A DNA stretch of 64,000 nt from an uncultured Clostridia bacterium. Its GTDB lineage: Bacteria > Bacillota > Clostridia > Oscillospirales > Acutalibacteraceae. The translations under genes were made by a program, and so were the position numbers. The DNA lies in assembly GCA_945876745.1 (NCBI GenBank), contig CAMCPL010000003.1:163922-227921 (forward strand). The letters are read 5' to 3'. Positions 38,288 through 49,130 of the stretch are shown piece after piece (position 1 is the stretch's first letter; the number at the start of each line of letters is the position of its first letter). The notes below the pieces were generated by a model. It was given only the letters and a program-made list of their open reading frames with translations, had not been told where the DNA came from and searched no databases.

Positions 38288-38763
38288 GGGATGAACTTGT
38301 TACTTTTGTGTATGATGTCAGTACACGATTTGACCAACCTCAAATTACCGAGCTTGAACAATATGTAAAGGATTGTGAATATGAGTTCTTAGATAAATTG
38401 TTTGTTAATAGTGACAATTTTAGCAGCCGTGTCTGTTATGTAGATAATTGGATAATAACTATTTCCGTTGTTTCTGACGGAAAACTGTATTCATTAGGTT
38501 TTCAACCTGTCGCTTATAATTCTGCACAGCCGTATTTATTCTGTAATGATTATGATAAAGAATTGGAAGTGCGTGACCGAATCGGAGATGACGAATTTGA
38601 CGATAAAAACGGCGGTTGTGTAGGAATGTCAAGGGAGGAATTGCATTTGATAATGAGTGATTTTAACTACTGTTATTTCAAATATTATTTTTATGGAAGT
38701 CAATACGATAGCAATGTTAACGATGATACTGAAAAATCCGGATATTCGTACTATTATAAATAG
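38275..38763 (+). CDS. C-terminal extension in -1 frame (or broken gene fragment)
   Basis: QQAIRDELVTFVYDVSTRFDQPQITELEQYVKDCEYEF...; no convincing RBS/ATG of its own (track uses GTG 38308). Confidence 0.6.
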   Translation, partial: QQAIRDELVTFVYDVSTRFDQPQITELEQYVKDCEYEFLDKLFVNSDNFSSRVCYVDNWIITISVVSDGKLYSLGFQPVAYNSAQPYLFCNDYDKELEVRDRIGDDEFDDKNGGCVGMSREELHLIMSDFNYCYFKYYFYGSQYDSNVNDDTEKSGYSYYYK

Positions 38764-38871
38764 ATTATGAGCGATTCTCTTTACGCTGTTTTCGGTCACG
38801 ATAGCTATGAATTTTTTTATGATGAAAACGGCAAGTGCATTAGCTATGACTTAATTCTCGATTAAAAGAAT

Positions 38872-38897
38872 AACGGGCACCCCTGGGGTGTCCGTTA
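38872..38897 (+). terminator. Stem-loop terminator between convergent genes
   Basis: aacgggcacccctggggtgtccgtt. Confidence 0.7.
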
Positions 38898-38900
38898 ATT

Positions 38901-39338
38901 TTATAAGTATTTTTGATATTCTGCGACGGCTAATTTGTCGCAGATTTCGTTGTATTTGTGACCGTTGTGGCCTTTAACCCAAATAAATTCAACCCTGTGT
39001 TTGTCGAGCAAGGGGAGTAACTCCTGCCATAAGTCAATATTCAGAACAGGCTTTTTGTCAGCTTTTTTCCAACTGTTTTTTTGCCACGAGGTAAGCCAGC
39101 CCTTGTTTATTGCGTCACAGACATATTTGCTGTCGGTCGTAAGTGTGACCTTGCAAGGTTCTTTGAGTGCTTTTAAGGCGGTAATAACCGCACTTAATTC
39201 CATACGGTTGTTCGTTGTTTCTTTTTCCGAGCCCGATAACTGTTTTTCAACGCCGTTATAAATTAAAACCGCACCCCAGCCTCCGGGTCCCGGATTTCCG
39301 CTGCATGCGCCGTCTGTATAGATTTCTACATTCTTCAT
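38901..39338 (-). CDS. rnhA: Ribonuclease HI
   Basis: [59 protein letters not shown]. Confidence 0.97.
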   Translation of the reverse strand: MKNVEIYTDGACSGNPGPGGWGAVLIYNGVEKQLSGSEKETTNNRMELSAVITALKALKEPCKVTLTTDSKYVCDAINKGWLTSWQKNSWKKADKKPVLNIDLWQELLPLLDKHRVEFIWVKGHNGHKYNEICDKLAVAEYQKYL

Positions 39339-39494
39339 TAAATCACCCGGTATATTTTATCATTCTTTCGGTCAATAATCAATATGCAGGATAAAATATA
39401 TTTTATTCCTTGACATATCAGCCCCAATAAATTAAAATAATAATATCTATGTCTGTACGGAAAAATAATTGTATGTAAAGGAGATTTTTATTTA

Positions 39495-41270
39495 ATGGCA
39501 AATACAAATAAGGTGCCTCAAAAAACCGCCGATGGAAAACGGAATTCCTATCGTCGTTACTATGCCCGCAAAAAGGCACCGAAGAAATCTGCGCCTCTTC
39601 CTCCTGTGGAGAAAGAAAAGGTACGAATTTCTTTTCTGGGCGGAATGAACGAAATAGGAAAGAATATGACTCTTTATGAGTATAAAAGCGATATGTTTAT
39701 CGTTGACTGCGGTCTTGCGTTTCCTACCGCGGAGCTTCCGGGCGTTGACCTTGTAATTCCCGATTTTACCCATATTATTAACTGTCAAAGCAGAATAAGA
39801 GGTATAATCATTACTCACGGTCACGAGGATCATATCGGCGGACTTGCATATCTTTTGAAGCAGGTGAATATCCCTGTTTACGCAACAAAACTCACAATCG
39901 GTCTTATTAAAGGAAAACTTGAAGAACACGGACTTCTCGGCAGAGTAAAGCTCGTTGAGATAAAACCGAGAGATAATATAACGCTCGGCTCGTTCAATAT
40001 CGAGCTTATCCACGTTAATCATTCAATCCCCGACGCAGTAGGTCTTGCTATTCGTTGTCCTGCCGGAATTATTATTCAAACGGGCGACTTTAAGATTGAT
40101 ACAACCCCTGTTGACGGAGATATGATTGACCTGCCTCGCTTTGCTGAGTACGGGAAAAAGGGCGTTTTGGCTCTGCTTTCCGATTCAACAAATGCCGAAA
40201 GACCGGGCTACACAATGAGCGAAAAGAATGTCGGCGAAAGCTTTGAGCTTCTTTTCAGAAAGGCAAAGGGCAGAAGAATTATCGTTGCAACCTTTGCTTC
40301 AAATATTCACAGAGTACAGCAGATTATAGATGTAGCTCAGGCAAGAGGCAGAAAGGTAGCCGTTATCGGCAGAAGCCTCGAAAATCTTGTTAAGGTCGGC
40401 GAGGAGCTTGGCTATCTCAATGTTCCGAAGAATATACTTGTGCCTATCGACACAATAAATAATTATACCGATGATAAGCTCGTAATTATCACAACTGGCT
40501 CACAGGGCGAGCCGATGTCGGCGCTGACGAAGATTGCTTTCGGCGACCACAGAAAGGTATCGCTTACGCCTAACGACTATGTTATCATTTCCGCAACGCC
40601 TATTCCGGGCAACGAAAAAATGGTAGGAAATGTAGTAAACGCTCTTATGAAGCGAGGCGTTGAGGTAATATACGAAAAAATGTACGAGGTTCACGCCTCC
40701 GGTCACGGCTGTCAGGAGGACTTGAAGCTGATGATGGGACTTGTTAAGCCGAAGTACTTTATTCCTGTTCACGGTGAGCAAAAGCACCTTGCAAAGCACG
40801 CAATGCTTGCAACTGCAATGGGTATTCCGAGAGATAATATTTATATTGGCGATATCGGAGAAACCGTTGAGCTTACCGAGGATTATATAAAGAAGGTCGG
40901 CACGGTTCCGTCGGGTGATATTTATGTTGACGGTTTGGGAGTAGGCGATGTCGGAAATATCGTTCTTAACGACAGAAAGCGTCTTTCACAGGACGGCATC
41001 ATCATTGTTGTTGCAACCATTGACGCCCACGACGGCTACGTAGTTTCGGGTCCCGATATTGTATCGAGAGGCTTCGTTTATGTTAAGGATAACGAGGAGC
41101 TTATGAATATGGCTCGTGACCTTGCCTGCCGTGTTATTGACGAGCAGTACGACAGCAGATATCATGATTGGAACAGCGTAAAAACAAAAATTCGTGATGA
41201 GCTTTCAAAAATGATGTATGAAAAAACGAAGCGCTCACCGATGATTTTACCTATTTTTATGGAGATATAG
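39495..41270 (+). CDS. rnj: Ribonuclease J
   Basis: FLGGMNEIGKNMTLYEY, ITHGHEDHIGGLAYLL, metallo-beta-lactamase/beta-CASP; 591 aa. Confidence 0.96.
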   Translation: MANTNKVPQKTADGKRNSYRRYYARKKAPKKSAPLPPVEKEKVRISFLGGMNEIGKNMTLYEYKSDMFIVDCGLAFPTAELPGVDLVIPDFTHIINCQSRIRGIIITHGHEDHIGGLAYLLKQVNIPVYATKLTIGLIKGKLEEHGLLGRVKLVEIKPRDNITLGSFNIELIHVNHSIPDAVGLAIRCPAGIIIQTGDFKIDTTPVDGDMIDLPRFAEYGKKGVLALLSDSTNAERPGYTMSEKNVGESFELLFRKAKGRRIIVATFASNIHRVQQIIDVAQARGRKVAVIGRSLENLVKVGEELGYLNVPKNILVPIDTINNYTDDKLVIITTGSQGEPMSALTKIAFGDHRKVSLTPNDYVIISATPIPGNEKMVGNVVNALMKRGVEVIYEKMYEVHASGHGCQEDLKLMMGLVKPKYFIPVHGEQKHLAKHAMLATAMGIPRDNIYIGDIGETVELTEDYIKKVGTVPSGDIYVDGLGVGDVGNIVLNDRKRLSQDGIIIVVATIDAHDGYVVSGPDIVSRGFVYVKDNEELMNMARDLACRVIDEQYDSRYHDWNSVKTKIRDELSKMMYEKTKRSPMILPIFMEI

Positions 41271-41293
41271 TTTTGAATTAAGGAGGATATACA

Positions 41294-41737
41294 ATGAAGG
41301 TTATATTAAAGGCGGACGTAAAGTCCCTCGGCAAAAAGGGCGAGCTTGTAAACACAAGTGACGGTTATGCAAGAAATTTCCTTTTCCCAAAGGGACTTGC
41401 AGTAGAAGCAAATGCAAGCGCAATGAATGATTTTAACAACAAGGAGCAGGCAAAGAAGTTCCACAAGGCAGAAGAAATAAAAGCCGCCGAAGAGGTTAAG
41501 GCTATCATTGACGGCAAAACATTTTCCTTTAAGGCAAAGGCAGGAGCTAATGGAAAACTTTTCGGCTCCATTACCTCAAAGGACGTTGCCTCAAAAATCA
41601 AAGAAGAGCTTAATATTGATATCGACAAGAGAAAAATAGATATGTCCGATATTAAGGCTTTCGGAACAGTAAAAGCAGAGGTAAAGGTTTATCAGGGAAT
41701 TGTTGCAACTGTCAGCATTCAGGTTACCGAGGCTTAA
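41294..41737 (+). CDS. rplI: 50S ribosomal protein L9
   Basis: [39 protein letters not shown]. Confidence 0.98.
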   Translation: MKVILKADVKSLGKKGELVNTSDGYARNFLFPKGLAVEANASAMNDFNNKEQAKKFHKAEEIKAAEEVKAIIDGKTFSFKAKAGANGKLFGSITSKDVASKIKEELNIDIDKRKIDMSDIKAFGTVKAEVKVYQGIVATVSIQVTEA

Positions 41738-41758
41738 TTAATCAAAAAGGATAAAAAA

Positions 41759-43126
41759 ATGGCAGAGCTTAATGTTACATTACCTTATAATTTAGAAGCC
41801 GAGCAAAGCGTATTGGGCAGTATTTTGCTTGATAATAAATGTATGGCAGACGCTAATATTTATTTGAGAGCCGATTATTTTTATCTGCCGCAGCATAAGG
41901 CAATTTACACCGCAATGGATTATCAGTTTATGAATAACGGCGGTGCTATAGACCCTGTTATTATTGCCGACGCACTCACAAAGGACGGAAAGTACGATAT
42001 GGCAGGCGGTAAGGAATACCTTTTACAGCTTGCAAATGTTGTTCCGTCCACGGCAAATATCGAAAAATACTGCAAAATCGTACAGGAGCAGTATTATTTG
42101 AGAAATCTTATTCAGGTGTCTCAAAGTATAATTGAAGACGCAACCGCAGGAGCAGGCTCGGCTAACTCGATTTTAGACAGCGCAGAGCAAAGAATATATG
42201 ACATCCGTCAGGGCAAAACGGGAAAAGGCCCTCAAAAAATCAGCGACGTCATTATGGGCTGTGTTTTCCCCGAACTCAAGAACAGAACAGGCGAGAACAA
42301 AAAGGATTATTTGGGTATTCCGACAGGCTTCGGTCTTCTTGATAAGTATATTACGGGACTGAATAAATCTGACTTTGTTTTGATCGGCGCACGTCCTGCT
42401 ATGGGTAAAACCTCGTTTGCGCTCAATCTTGCACAGAATATTACTATGGGCGCAGGAAAAAGATGTATCTTCTTCTCCCTTGAAATGACGAAGGAGCAGC
42501 TTGCAGAAAGACTGCTTGCCTCACAGGCGGGCATTGAGTCTCAAAAATTCAGAACAGGCGAGCTTAACGACGACGAGTGGATAAGGCTCGGAAACGCTCT
42601 TTCATCGTTTCATAATGTTGAGCTTTATCTTGACGATACTGCCGCTATAACAGTACCGGAAATAAAGTCGATTGTCCGCAGACTAAAAGGCGTTGATTGT
42701 ATTATTATCGACTATCTGGGACTTATTCAGTCGGCTGTACATAAGGAAAACAGAGTACAGGAGGTTAGCGAAATAACGCGAAACCTCAAAATGATGGCAA
42801 AGGATTTGAATATCCCGGTTATCTGCTGTGCCCAGCTTTCCCGTGGAACAGAGGGCAGAGGTAAAACTCATACGCCCCAGCTTTCCGACCTGCGTGAATC
42901 CGGCTCAATCGAGCAGGACGCAGATATAGTTATGTTTTTATACCGTCCCGATTACTACCGTAATGAGCTCAGCGAGGAGGAAAGGGACGAGGTCGACGAA
43001 AACCTCACCGAGCTTATTGTTGCAAAAAACCGTCACGGCGGCGTAGGAACAATTCAGCTCACCTTCGACAAAGAGTTTACGAGATTTAGGTCAATAGAAA
43101 ATGTTAGAGATTACAACCAAGGCTGA
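41759..43126 (+). CDS. dnaB: Replicative DNA helicase
   Basis: PYNLEAEQSVLGSILLD, GARPAMGKTSFALNLAQN, LSDLRESGSIEQDADIVMFLYR. Confidence 0.98.
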   Translation: MAELNVTLPYNLEAEQSVLGSILLDNKCMADANIYLRADYFYLPQHKAIYTAMDYQFMNNGGAIDPVIIADALTKDGKYDMAGGKEYLLQLANVVPSTANIEKYCKIVQEQYYLRNLIQVSQSIIEDATAGAGSANSILDSAEQRIYDIRQGKTGKGPQKISDVIMGCVFPELKNRTGENKKDYLGIPTGFGLLDKYITGLNKSDFVLIGARPAMGKTSFALNLAQNITMGAGKRCIFFSLEMTKEQLAERLLASQAGIESQKFRTGELNDDEWIRLGNALSSFHNVELYLDDTAAITVPEIKSIVRRLKGVDCIIIDYLGLIQSAVHKENRVQEVSEITRNLKMMAKDLNIPVICCAQLSRGTEGRGKTHTPQLSDLRESGSIEQDADIVMFLYRPDYYRNELSEEERDEVDENLTELIVAKNRHGGVGTIQLTFDKEFTRFRSIENVRDYNQG

Positions 43127-44411
43127 CGCTCTTGTAAAAAAATATAATATGCTTTCAAACGGCGACTTCGTTGTTGTCGGTGTTTCGGGCGGCGCAGATT
43201 CAATGGCGCTTCTTGCTTATCTTTGCCAAAAGAAGCAGGAGTACGATTTGCGGCTGTTGGTTGCAAATGTCGAGCACGGTATTAGAGGAGAGGAATCAAT
43301 TTCCGATACCGCCTTTGTCGAAAATTATTGCAACGAGAATAATATCGAATTTAAGAGTATTTCGATTGACGCAGTAAACGGCGCAAAGCAAAATAATATG
43401 AGCGTTGAGGAGTATTCGAGAAAAGTGCGCTACGACTTTTTTCGCTCGTTCAATCCCGATAAAATCGCAACTGCTCACAATCTTTCCGACAACGTCGAAA
43501 CGCTTTTGTTCAGGCTTTCAAGAGGCACTTCTATAAAAGGTCTTTGCGGTATTCCGCCTGTCAGAGACAATATTATTCGTCCGTTTTTGAGCGTGACGGG
43601 CGAGGAAATTCGCAGTGCGTGCAAAAATGCCGGAATAGAATACAGAATTGACAGCACTAACGCAGATAATAAATACAGCAGAAATAATATTCGCAACAAT
43701 ATTATCCCGCTTTTCAAAACGCTAAATCCATCCTTTGAGCAGTCTGTTTCGAGACTAATCGAAAGCGTGAGCGAGGACGAAGCGTATCTTAACGACAGCG
43801 CAAACGCTTGCTTTGATGATTGCTTTAAGAATAATTGTCTTTCTCTGTCTCGACTTCGTTCATATTCTCCGTCGGTTATCAAAAGGGCGATACTGAAATA
43901 CTTTGAGCTTTACGGTATTTCTCTTGACGAAAATCATCTTAACGGAGTTTTTGCTCTTGTTTTCAATCCCGGACGTCTTCAAATAAAGGGGAATACATTC
44001 GCAATTTCTGACAAGAAGCGCTTGAGAACAGCCGTTTTTGAGCAAAAAATTTCTTTTGATGAATTGACTGTTAATAAAAAGGTCATTTCTCGTGAAGAAT
44101 TTTTAATAAAGTATGAATTATTGCGTAAAAAATTTGATTTTTATTGCGATTATGATAAAATATGTGGTAATATTTCCATACGGTGCAGAGATGAGGGAGA
44201 CACTATCTCACCTGCGAACCGTAACTGTACGAAAACCTTGAAAAAATTATTTAACGAGCTTCGTATTAATGTCGAGGACAGAGACAGTATACCGCTGATT
44301 TGCGATGAAAAAGGAGTAATCGGCGTATACGGCTACTGCATAGACGAAAGAGTAAGTATTGATAGCGACACGGTTAATGTCGTGCTTATCAATATACATT
44401 TGGAGGACTAA
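43101..44411 (+). CDS. tilS: tRNA(Ile)-lysidine synthase
   Basis: [20 protein letters not shown]-loop, [22 protein letters not shown]. Confidence 0.95.
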   Translation: MLEITTKADALVKKYNMLSNGDFVVVGVSGGADSMALLAYLCQKKQEYDLRLLVANVEHGIRGEESISDTAFVENYCNENNIEFKSISIDAVNGAKQNNMSVEEYSRKVRYDFFRSFNPDKIATAHNLSDNVETLLFRLSRGTSIKGLCGIPPVRDNIIRPFLSVTGEEIRSACKNAGIEYRIDSTNADNKYSRNNIRNNIIPLFKTLNPSFEQSVSRLIESVSEDEAYLNDSANACFDDCFKNNCLSLSRLRSYSPSVIKRAILKYFELYGISLDENHLNGVFALVFNPGRLQIKGNTFAISDKKRLRTAVFEQKISFDELTVNKKVISREEFLIKYELLRKKFDFYCDYDKICGNISIRCRDEGDTISPANRNCTKTLKKLFNELRINVEDRDSIPLICDEKGVIGVYGYCIDERVSIDSDTVNVVLINIHLED

Positions 44412-44416
44412 TATTA

Positions 44417-46348
44417 ATGAGGAAAAATATGTCTCAAAACTGGAAATCGGCAATTTTTTATATCCTGATTCCGTTGCTTTTGATTGGCTCAATATTTTTG
44501 TTTTCGGCTCAAAGCAAAAATACGACTGCCAAGAATTACAGCGAGGTGGTAAATCTATTCAGGAATAATCAGGTAACGCAGTACGAGCTTGATTTAAGCT
44601 CGGGCAATCTTACCTATAAGCTTGTCGGCGACGGTGAAAATACCGTAAATCGTTATACTGTTCCGAGCGTAAGCTACTTTTTGGACGATATAAGCGATTA
44701 TGTAAACGACTACAATGATGCAAACCCCGATAATCAGATTGTTTATAACTACAAAAAAGGCTCGTCTAATTCTTGGTGGATGAGTATGCTGCCGACCTTT
44801 ATTTTCACGATAATTATTATCGTAATGTTCGTATGGCTGATGCGCAGAATGAGTAGCTCAATCGGTAACGAAACGAACAGAACTCTCGGCTTCGGCAGAA
44901 TAAAATCAAAAACGCAGTCGGGCGAGGATTCGGACAAAAAGTTTGAAGACGTTGCAGGCTGTGACGAGGAAAAGGCGGAGCTTGCAGAGCTTGTTGATTT
45001 CCTTAAAAACGGCGAAAAATATACACAGCTCGGTGCAAGAATCCCAAAGGGCGTTTTGCTCGTCGGCCCTCCGGGTACAGGTAAAACCTTGCTTGCAAAG
45101 GCAGTTGCCGGTGAGGCGGGCGCTCCGTTTTTGAGCATTTCCGGCTCCGACTTCGTTGAAATGTATGTCGGTGTGGGTGCTTCACGTGTTCGTGATTTGT
45201 TTGAACAGGCAAAAAAGAAAAGCCCGTGTATTGTGTTTATTGACGAGATTGACGCAGTGGGTCGTCACCGTGGAACAGGTATGGGCGGCGGAAACGACGA
45301 AAGAGAGCAAACTCTTAATCAGCTTCTTGTTGAAATGGACGGCTTCGGCTCAAATTCGGGCGTTATCGTAATTGCCGCTACTAACCGTCCCGATGTTCTT
45401 GACCCTGCGCTTCTTCGTCCGGGCAGATTCGACCGTCAGATTACGGTTAACCGTCCCGATAAGCAGGGCAGAGAGGATATCTTAAAGGTTCACGCAAAGG
45501 GTAAGCCACTCGGTCCCGACGTCGATTTGAAGGAGGTTGCAAAGGATACTATCGGCTTTACCGGTGCTGATCTTGAAAACCTTATGAATGAGGCGGCTTT
45601 GCTTGCCGTAAGAAGAAACAAGAAGGCGATTTCGTATCAAGATATTGTTGACGCAACCTCAAGAGTTGAGCTTGGTACAGAAAAGAAATCGCATAAATAT
45701 TCCGAAAAGGCAAAGAAGCTTACCGCTTATCACGAAGCAGGACACGCCGTTGCATCATATTATGTTGAGGGTCACGACCCAGTTCGTGAAATCTCCATTG
45801 TTCCCAGAGGTCTCGGTGCAGGCGGTTATACCTGGTATACTCCGCAGGAGGAAAATTATAATTCACGCAACGATATGCTCAATGACCTTATTTCAATGTT
45901 CGGCGGTCGTGTTGCGGAAGCAGTTGCGCTTGACGATATTTCAACAGGTGCTTCTAACGACCTCCAAAGAGCAACCGAGATTGTTCGTGATATGGTAGTA
46001 AAATACGGTATGAGCGACGATTTGGGCCCTGTTGTATATGACAGCGGAAACGGAGAGGTGTTCCTCGGCAAGGATTACGGTCACGTAAATAATTATTCCG
46101 AGCAGACCTCTGCACGTATCGACTCCGAGGTTGAAAAGATTATGCGTGAGGCATACTCAAAGACTATGTCAATTCTTAAGGAGCATTACGATAAGCTTGA
46201 GCTTGTTGCCGAAACGCTTATTAAGAAAGAAAAAATTTCCGGTGAGGAATTTGAAAATCTTATGAAAAACGGAACTCTCGAAGTTGAAGCAGTTGAAGCC
46301 TCAACCGAGGAATTAACTCAAGAGCAAACCGAAACAGAAAACGGATAA
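44417..46348 (+). CDS. ftsH: ATP-dependent zinc metalloprotease FtsH
   Basis: [58 protein letters not shown]. Confidence 0.97.
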   Translation: MRKNMSQNWKSAIFYILIPLLLIGSIFLFSAQSKNTTAKNYSEVVNLFRNNQVTQYELDLSSGNLTYKLVGDGENTVNRYTVPSVSYFLDDISDYVNDYNDANPDNQIVYNYKKGSSNSWWMSMLPTFIFTIIIIVMFVWLMRRMSSSIGNETNRTLGFGRIKSKTQSGEDSDKKFEDVAGCDEEKAELAELVDFLKNGEKYTQLGARIPKGVLLVGPPGTGKTLLAKAVAGEAGAPFLSISGSDFVEMYVGVGASRVRDLFEQAKKKSPCIVFIDEIDAVGRHRGTGMGGGNDEREQTLNQLLVEMDGFGSNSGVIVIAATNRPDVLDPALLRPGRFDRQITVNRPDKQGREDILKVHAKGKPLGPDVDLKEVAKDTIGFTGADLENLMNEAALLAVRRNKKAISYQDIVDATSRVELGTEKKSHKYSEKAKKLTAYHEAGHAVASYYVEGHDPVREISIVPRGLGAGGYTWYTPQEENYNSRNDMLNDLISMFGGRVAEAVALDDISTGASNDLQRATEIVRDMVVKYGMSDDLGPVVYDSGNGEVFLGKDYGHVNNYSEQTSARIDSEVEKIMREAYSKTMSILKEHYDKLELVAETLIKKEKISGEEFENLMKNGTLEVEAVEASTEELTQEQTETENG

Positions 46349-46350
46349 AT

Positions 46351-46388
46351 AAAAAACGGAACGCTGATTAGATGCGTTCCGTTTTTTG
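46351..46388 (+). terminator. Rho-independent terminator after ftsH
   Basis: aaaaACGGAACGctgattagatGCGTTCCGTtttttg. Confidence 0.75.
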
Positions 46389-46399
46389 AATATACTTCT

Positions 46400-47317
46400 T
46401 TATTTTATGTATTCACGGTATTTTTCAAAGTAGTCAAGTAGCTCGCATTCCGTTACATAACCCGAAAGCGCACCGACCTTTGTAACAGCCTTTCCGCCTG
46501 TGATGTTGCCTAAAAGTACACATTCCTTCAGCGGTTTGTCGTAAAACAGCCCGTACATAAAGCCGCTTAAAAATGCGTCGCCGGCTCCTGTTGAGTCAAC
46601 ATTTTTGAACTCGTCAATGCTTTTAACGAAAAATTCCTCGTCGCCGTCTATTCCTATACATCCGTCCTTGTCGACCTTAACAACAACCTTGTCAAAATAT
46701 TTTTTCAGCGACCAAGCCGCTTCCTGTGCACTTTCACAGCCGCTTATCTTTTTTGCTTCCTTTTGGTTCGGTGTGTAGTAGTCGGCAATTTCGAGGTAAT
46801 CGGCATATTTTTCGTAGCTCATTTCATCGTCCCAGCCGGTGTCAAGCACTAACTTTGTGCCCTCGTCGTGTAGCTTTTTGTATACCTCCAAAAAACCGCC
46901 GAGCTGCATCATTGTAATTTTACTGCCCTTAGCGATAGAGTAGAATATTTCCTTTTTTCTGTCGTCTGCGTCAATATATCCCTTACCGTAGGTAAAAAAT
47001 GTTCTATCCTTTGGTAGGATTATAGCCGAGGTAATGTTCAGCGGAATTTTGTCACCCTCGTAAATATTTGTCGGTGCAACGCCGTTTTCAATAAATTTTT
47101 CTTTTGCAAAATTCGAGAAAATATCATTTCCAAGCTCGGTTGCAATCTTTGTTTCAATTCCAAGTCTGCTGAGATTTATGAGCGTTGCCGGGAGACCGCC
47201 GCCGAGCTGTAAATCAAAATCTTTACAGTAAAGCTCCTCTCCTACGTCCGGTATACGCTCCATACCTTGGTATAAAAGGTCAACATTAGTTGAGCCTGCG
47301 CCGGCTATGAACGCCAT
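46400..47317 (-). CDS. PfkB family carbohydrate kinase
   Basis: AGAGSTNVDLLYQGMERIPDVGEE, QLGGGLPATLINLSRLG, NVDSTGAGDAFLSGFMYGL. Confidence 0.92.
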   Translation of the reverse strand: MAFIAGAGSTNVDLLYQGMERIPDVGEELYCKDFDLQLGGGLPATLINLSRLGIETKIATELGNDIFSNFAKEKFIENGVAPTNIYEGDKIPLNITSAIILPKDRTFFTYGKGYIDADDRKKEIFYSIAKGSKITMMQLGGFLEVYKKLHDEGTKLVLDTGWDDEMSYEKYADYLEIADYYTPNQKEAKKISGCESAQEAAWSLKKYFDKVVVKVDKDGCIGIDGDEEFFVKSIDEFKNVDSTGAGDAFLSGFMYGLFYDKPLKECVLLGNITGGKAVTKVGALSGYVTECELLDYFEKYREYIK

Positions 47318-48681
47318 TATTTCCACTCCTTTACATAATCCTTATTAAGCTCTAAATATTCGTTAATAATCTTTTTTGCCAATGAATACGAGTTGACAAG
47401 CGGATGAAGAGTTAACGCCTGAATTGCCTTGTCAATGCTTTTTGTTCTGATAGCCTCGCTTGCAAGTCTTTCGTATATTTTAACCCTGCGTATGATTTCC
47501 AAATTTTGCTCGTCAACCTCGCCGAAATAGTGGGGAACTACGCCGTTTTTCGAGACGTCACAGGTGATTTCAACAACGTCGTTGTCTTTAAGTCCGCTTA
47601 TGGCACCGTTGTTTGCCGTACAAAGTATCATCGAGCCTGTTTTGTCGCTGTTGCATATTTCAATATATTTCAGCGCCACTCCGGCATATCCGCCGTTGTC
47701 CTTTTGGTAAATGTCAAAATGCCATTTGTTTGCACGCTTAACGCCTGTTTCACTCGCCATATAATTGTTTTCACGCTCGCCGTACCAATGCTCAAAAACA
47801 TTAAACGCTTTTTCAAAATCGTTTTCAATATCAATTTTTGAAAGCTCTTCGGTCATTTTTCTGTTTATCTCACATATTTGCTCGCCTCGTGTTTTATCTG
47901 CCTTGAGTATGTTTTCAACAGCTTGCTCACGATAGTAAAAATAGTATAGATATTCGTTTAATATCGAGCCTCTGTCACGAAGAAGCTCCTTGTCGAAATA
48001 CCGCATATCCGTCTTTTCATATGCTTCGTTATTCTCGATAAGCTCTTTTGTAATATCCCTGCCGCCGAGCGTTACCGACTTAAAATAACTTAGATGATTC
48101 AGTCCGTAAACCTCGCCTGAAATATCGTTTTCCTCCGCATTGTACAGCTTTGCAAATGAATAAAGCATACCCGACGGTGCGTCGCATATTCCGTATGTAA
48201 AATCATACCCCATATCACGAAGCGTCTGACTTACTACGCCTGCCGGATTAGTAAAATTAAATACCTTACATTCGGGCTTTGCGTACTTTTTTATCAGCTC
48301 GCAGTATTCGGCAAGTGCATATACGCTCCTCATTGCAAAGCTCAGTCCGGCCGCACCCGTTGTCTCCTGTCCCAAAACACCGTAGGATAGGGCAATTCGT
48401 TCGTCGCGTACTCTCATTTCGTCGCCGCCCTCGCGAATTGTCGTGATGACATAATCGGCGTTATTTATAGCGTCAACTGCGTTTGTTGTGAGTGAAAAAT
48501 CAAGAGTGGGGCATAGCTTGTTTGCAACGCATTTTGCCATTTTGCCGTATATGTTGAGCTTTTTTTCGTTATTGTCCATAAAAACAAGCTCGTCAATTCC
48601 AAGCTCGTCTGAACGCATTGCAATGCTTTTTGCAAGAAACATACTTCTTACACCGCCACCGCCTATAACAGTCAGCTTCAT
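47317..48681 (-). CDS. Family 4 glycosyl hydrolase (6-phospho-glycosidase-like)
   Basis: MKLTVIGGGGVRSMFLAKSI, VITTIREGG, QETTGAAGLSFAMRSV, FNFTNPAGVVSQTL. Confidence 0.93.
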   Translation of the reverse strand: MKLTVIGGGGVRSMFLAKSIAMRSDELGIDELVFMDNNEKKLNIYGKMAKCVANKLCPTLDFSLTTNAVDAINNADYVITTIREGGDEMRVRDERIALSYGVLGQETTGAAGLSFAMRSVYALAEYCELIKKYAKPECKVFNFTNPAGVVSQTLRDMGYDFTYGICDAPSGMLYSFAKLYNAEENDISGEVYGLNHLSYFKSVTLGGRDITKELIENNEAYEKTDMRYFDKELLRDRGSILNEYLYYFYYREQAVENILKADKTRGEQICEINRKMTEELSKIDIENDFEKAFNVFEHWYGERENNYMASETGVKRANKWHFDIYQKDNGGYAGVALKYIEICNSDKTGSMILCTANNGAISGLKDNDVVEITCDVSKNGVVPHYFGEVDEQNLEIIRRVKIYERLASEAIRTKSIDKAIQALTLHPLVNSYSLAKKIINEYLELNKDYVKEWK

Positions 48682-48810
48682 ACACGTCCTCCTTATATAA
48701 CTTTATATAAACAATTATATTTTCGCACGAATTGATTGTCAATAAAAGAATGATATTTGTCACGTTTTGTTAAAATTGTATTATAACTTTGAAAGTTTTT
48801 AAATTTTTGA

Positions 48811-48839
48811 TTGAAAGATTGTACCAAATAAGCTATAAT
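48811..48839 (+). promoter_or_regulatory. Sigma-A promoter of the 45-aa peptide gene
   Basis: TTGAAA-17-TATAAT. Confidence 0.7.
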
Positions 48840-48872
48840 GAAAAAAACAGAAAAATTTTGAGAGGTAAGTTT

Positions 48873-49010
48873 ATGAAAAAATACAAGCATCCTGCATATG
48901 AAATAGATATGTTTTTGATTGAAAATATTGCTACTTCTCTCTTGTCCGGCAAACATGATAACCTCGAAGGAAACGAAGAGGATTTTGCAACAGATGATTT
49001 CGGATATTAA
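48873..49010 (+). CDS. 45-aa peptide MKKYKHPAYEIDMFLIENIATSLLSGKHDNLEGNEEDFATDDFGY, unknown function
   Basis: RBS GAGAGG, own promoter and terminator; aligned to the 47-aa peptide at 22077-22220. Confidence 0.8.
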   Translation: MKKYKHPAYEIDMFLIENIATSLLSGKHDNLEGNEEDFATDDFGY

Positions 49011-49017
49011 TTTTTAA

Positions 49018-49044
49018 GGCTCTCACTATGAGAGCTGTTTTTTT
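49018..49044 (+). terminator. Rho-independent terminator
   Basis: ggctctcactatgagagctgttttttt. Confidence 0.75.
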
Positions 49045-49079
49045 GTAATATTTTTTAACCTTTTTATATATTTTACATA

Positions 49080-49108
49080 TTGACTAATTTATAATTATAC
49101 TTTATAAT
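49080..49108 (+). promoter_or_regulatory. Sigma-A promoter of pyr operon
   Basis: TTGACT-17-TATAAT, 22 nt upstream of the pyrC ATG. Confidence 0.8.
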
Positions 49109-49130
49109 AACTTATCGAAAGAGGTGCGAT

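Noticed and set aside
39492-40022. 176-aa minus ORF
   Set aside because: Antisense of RNase J.
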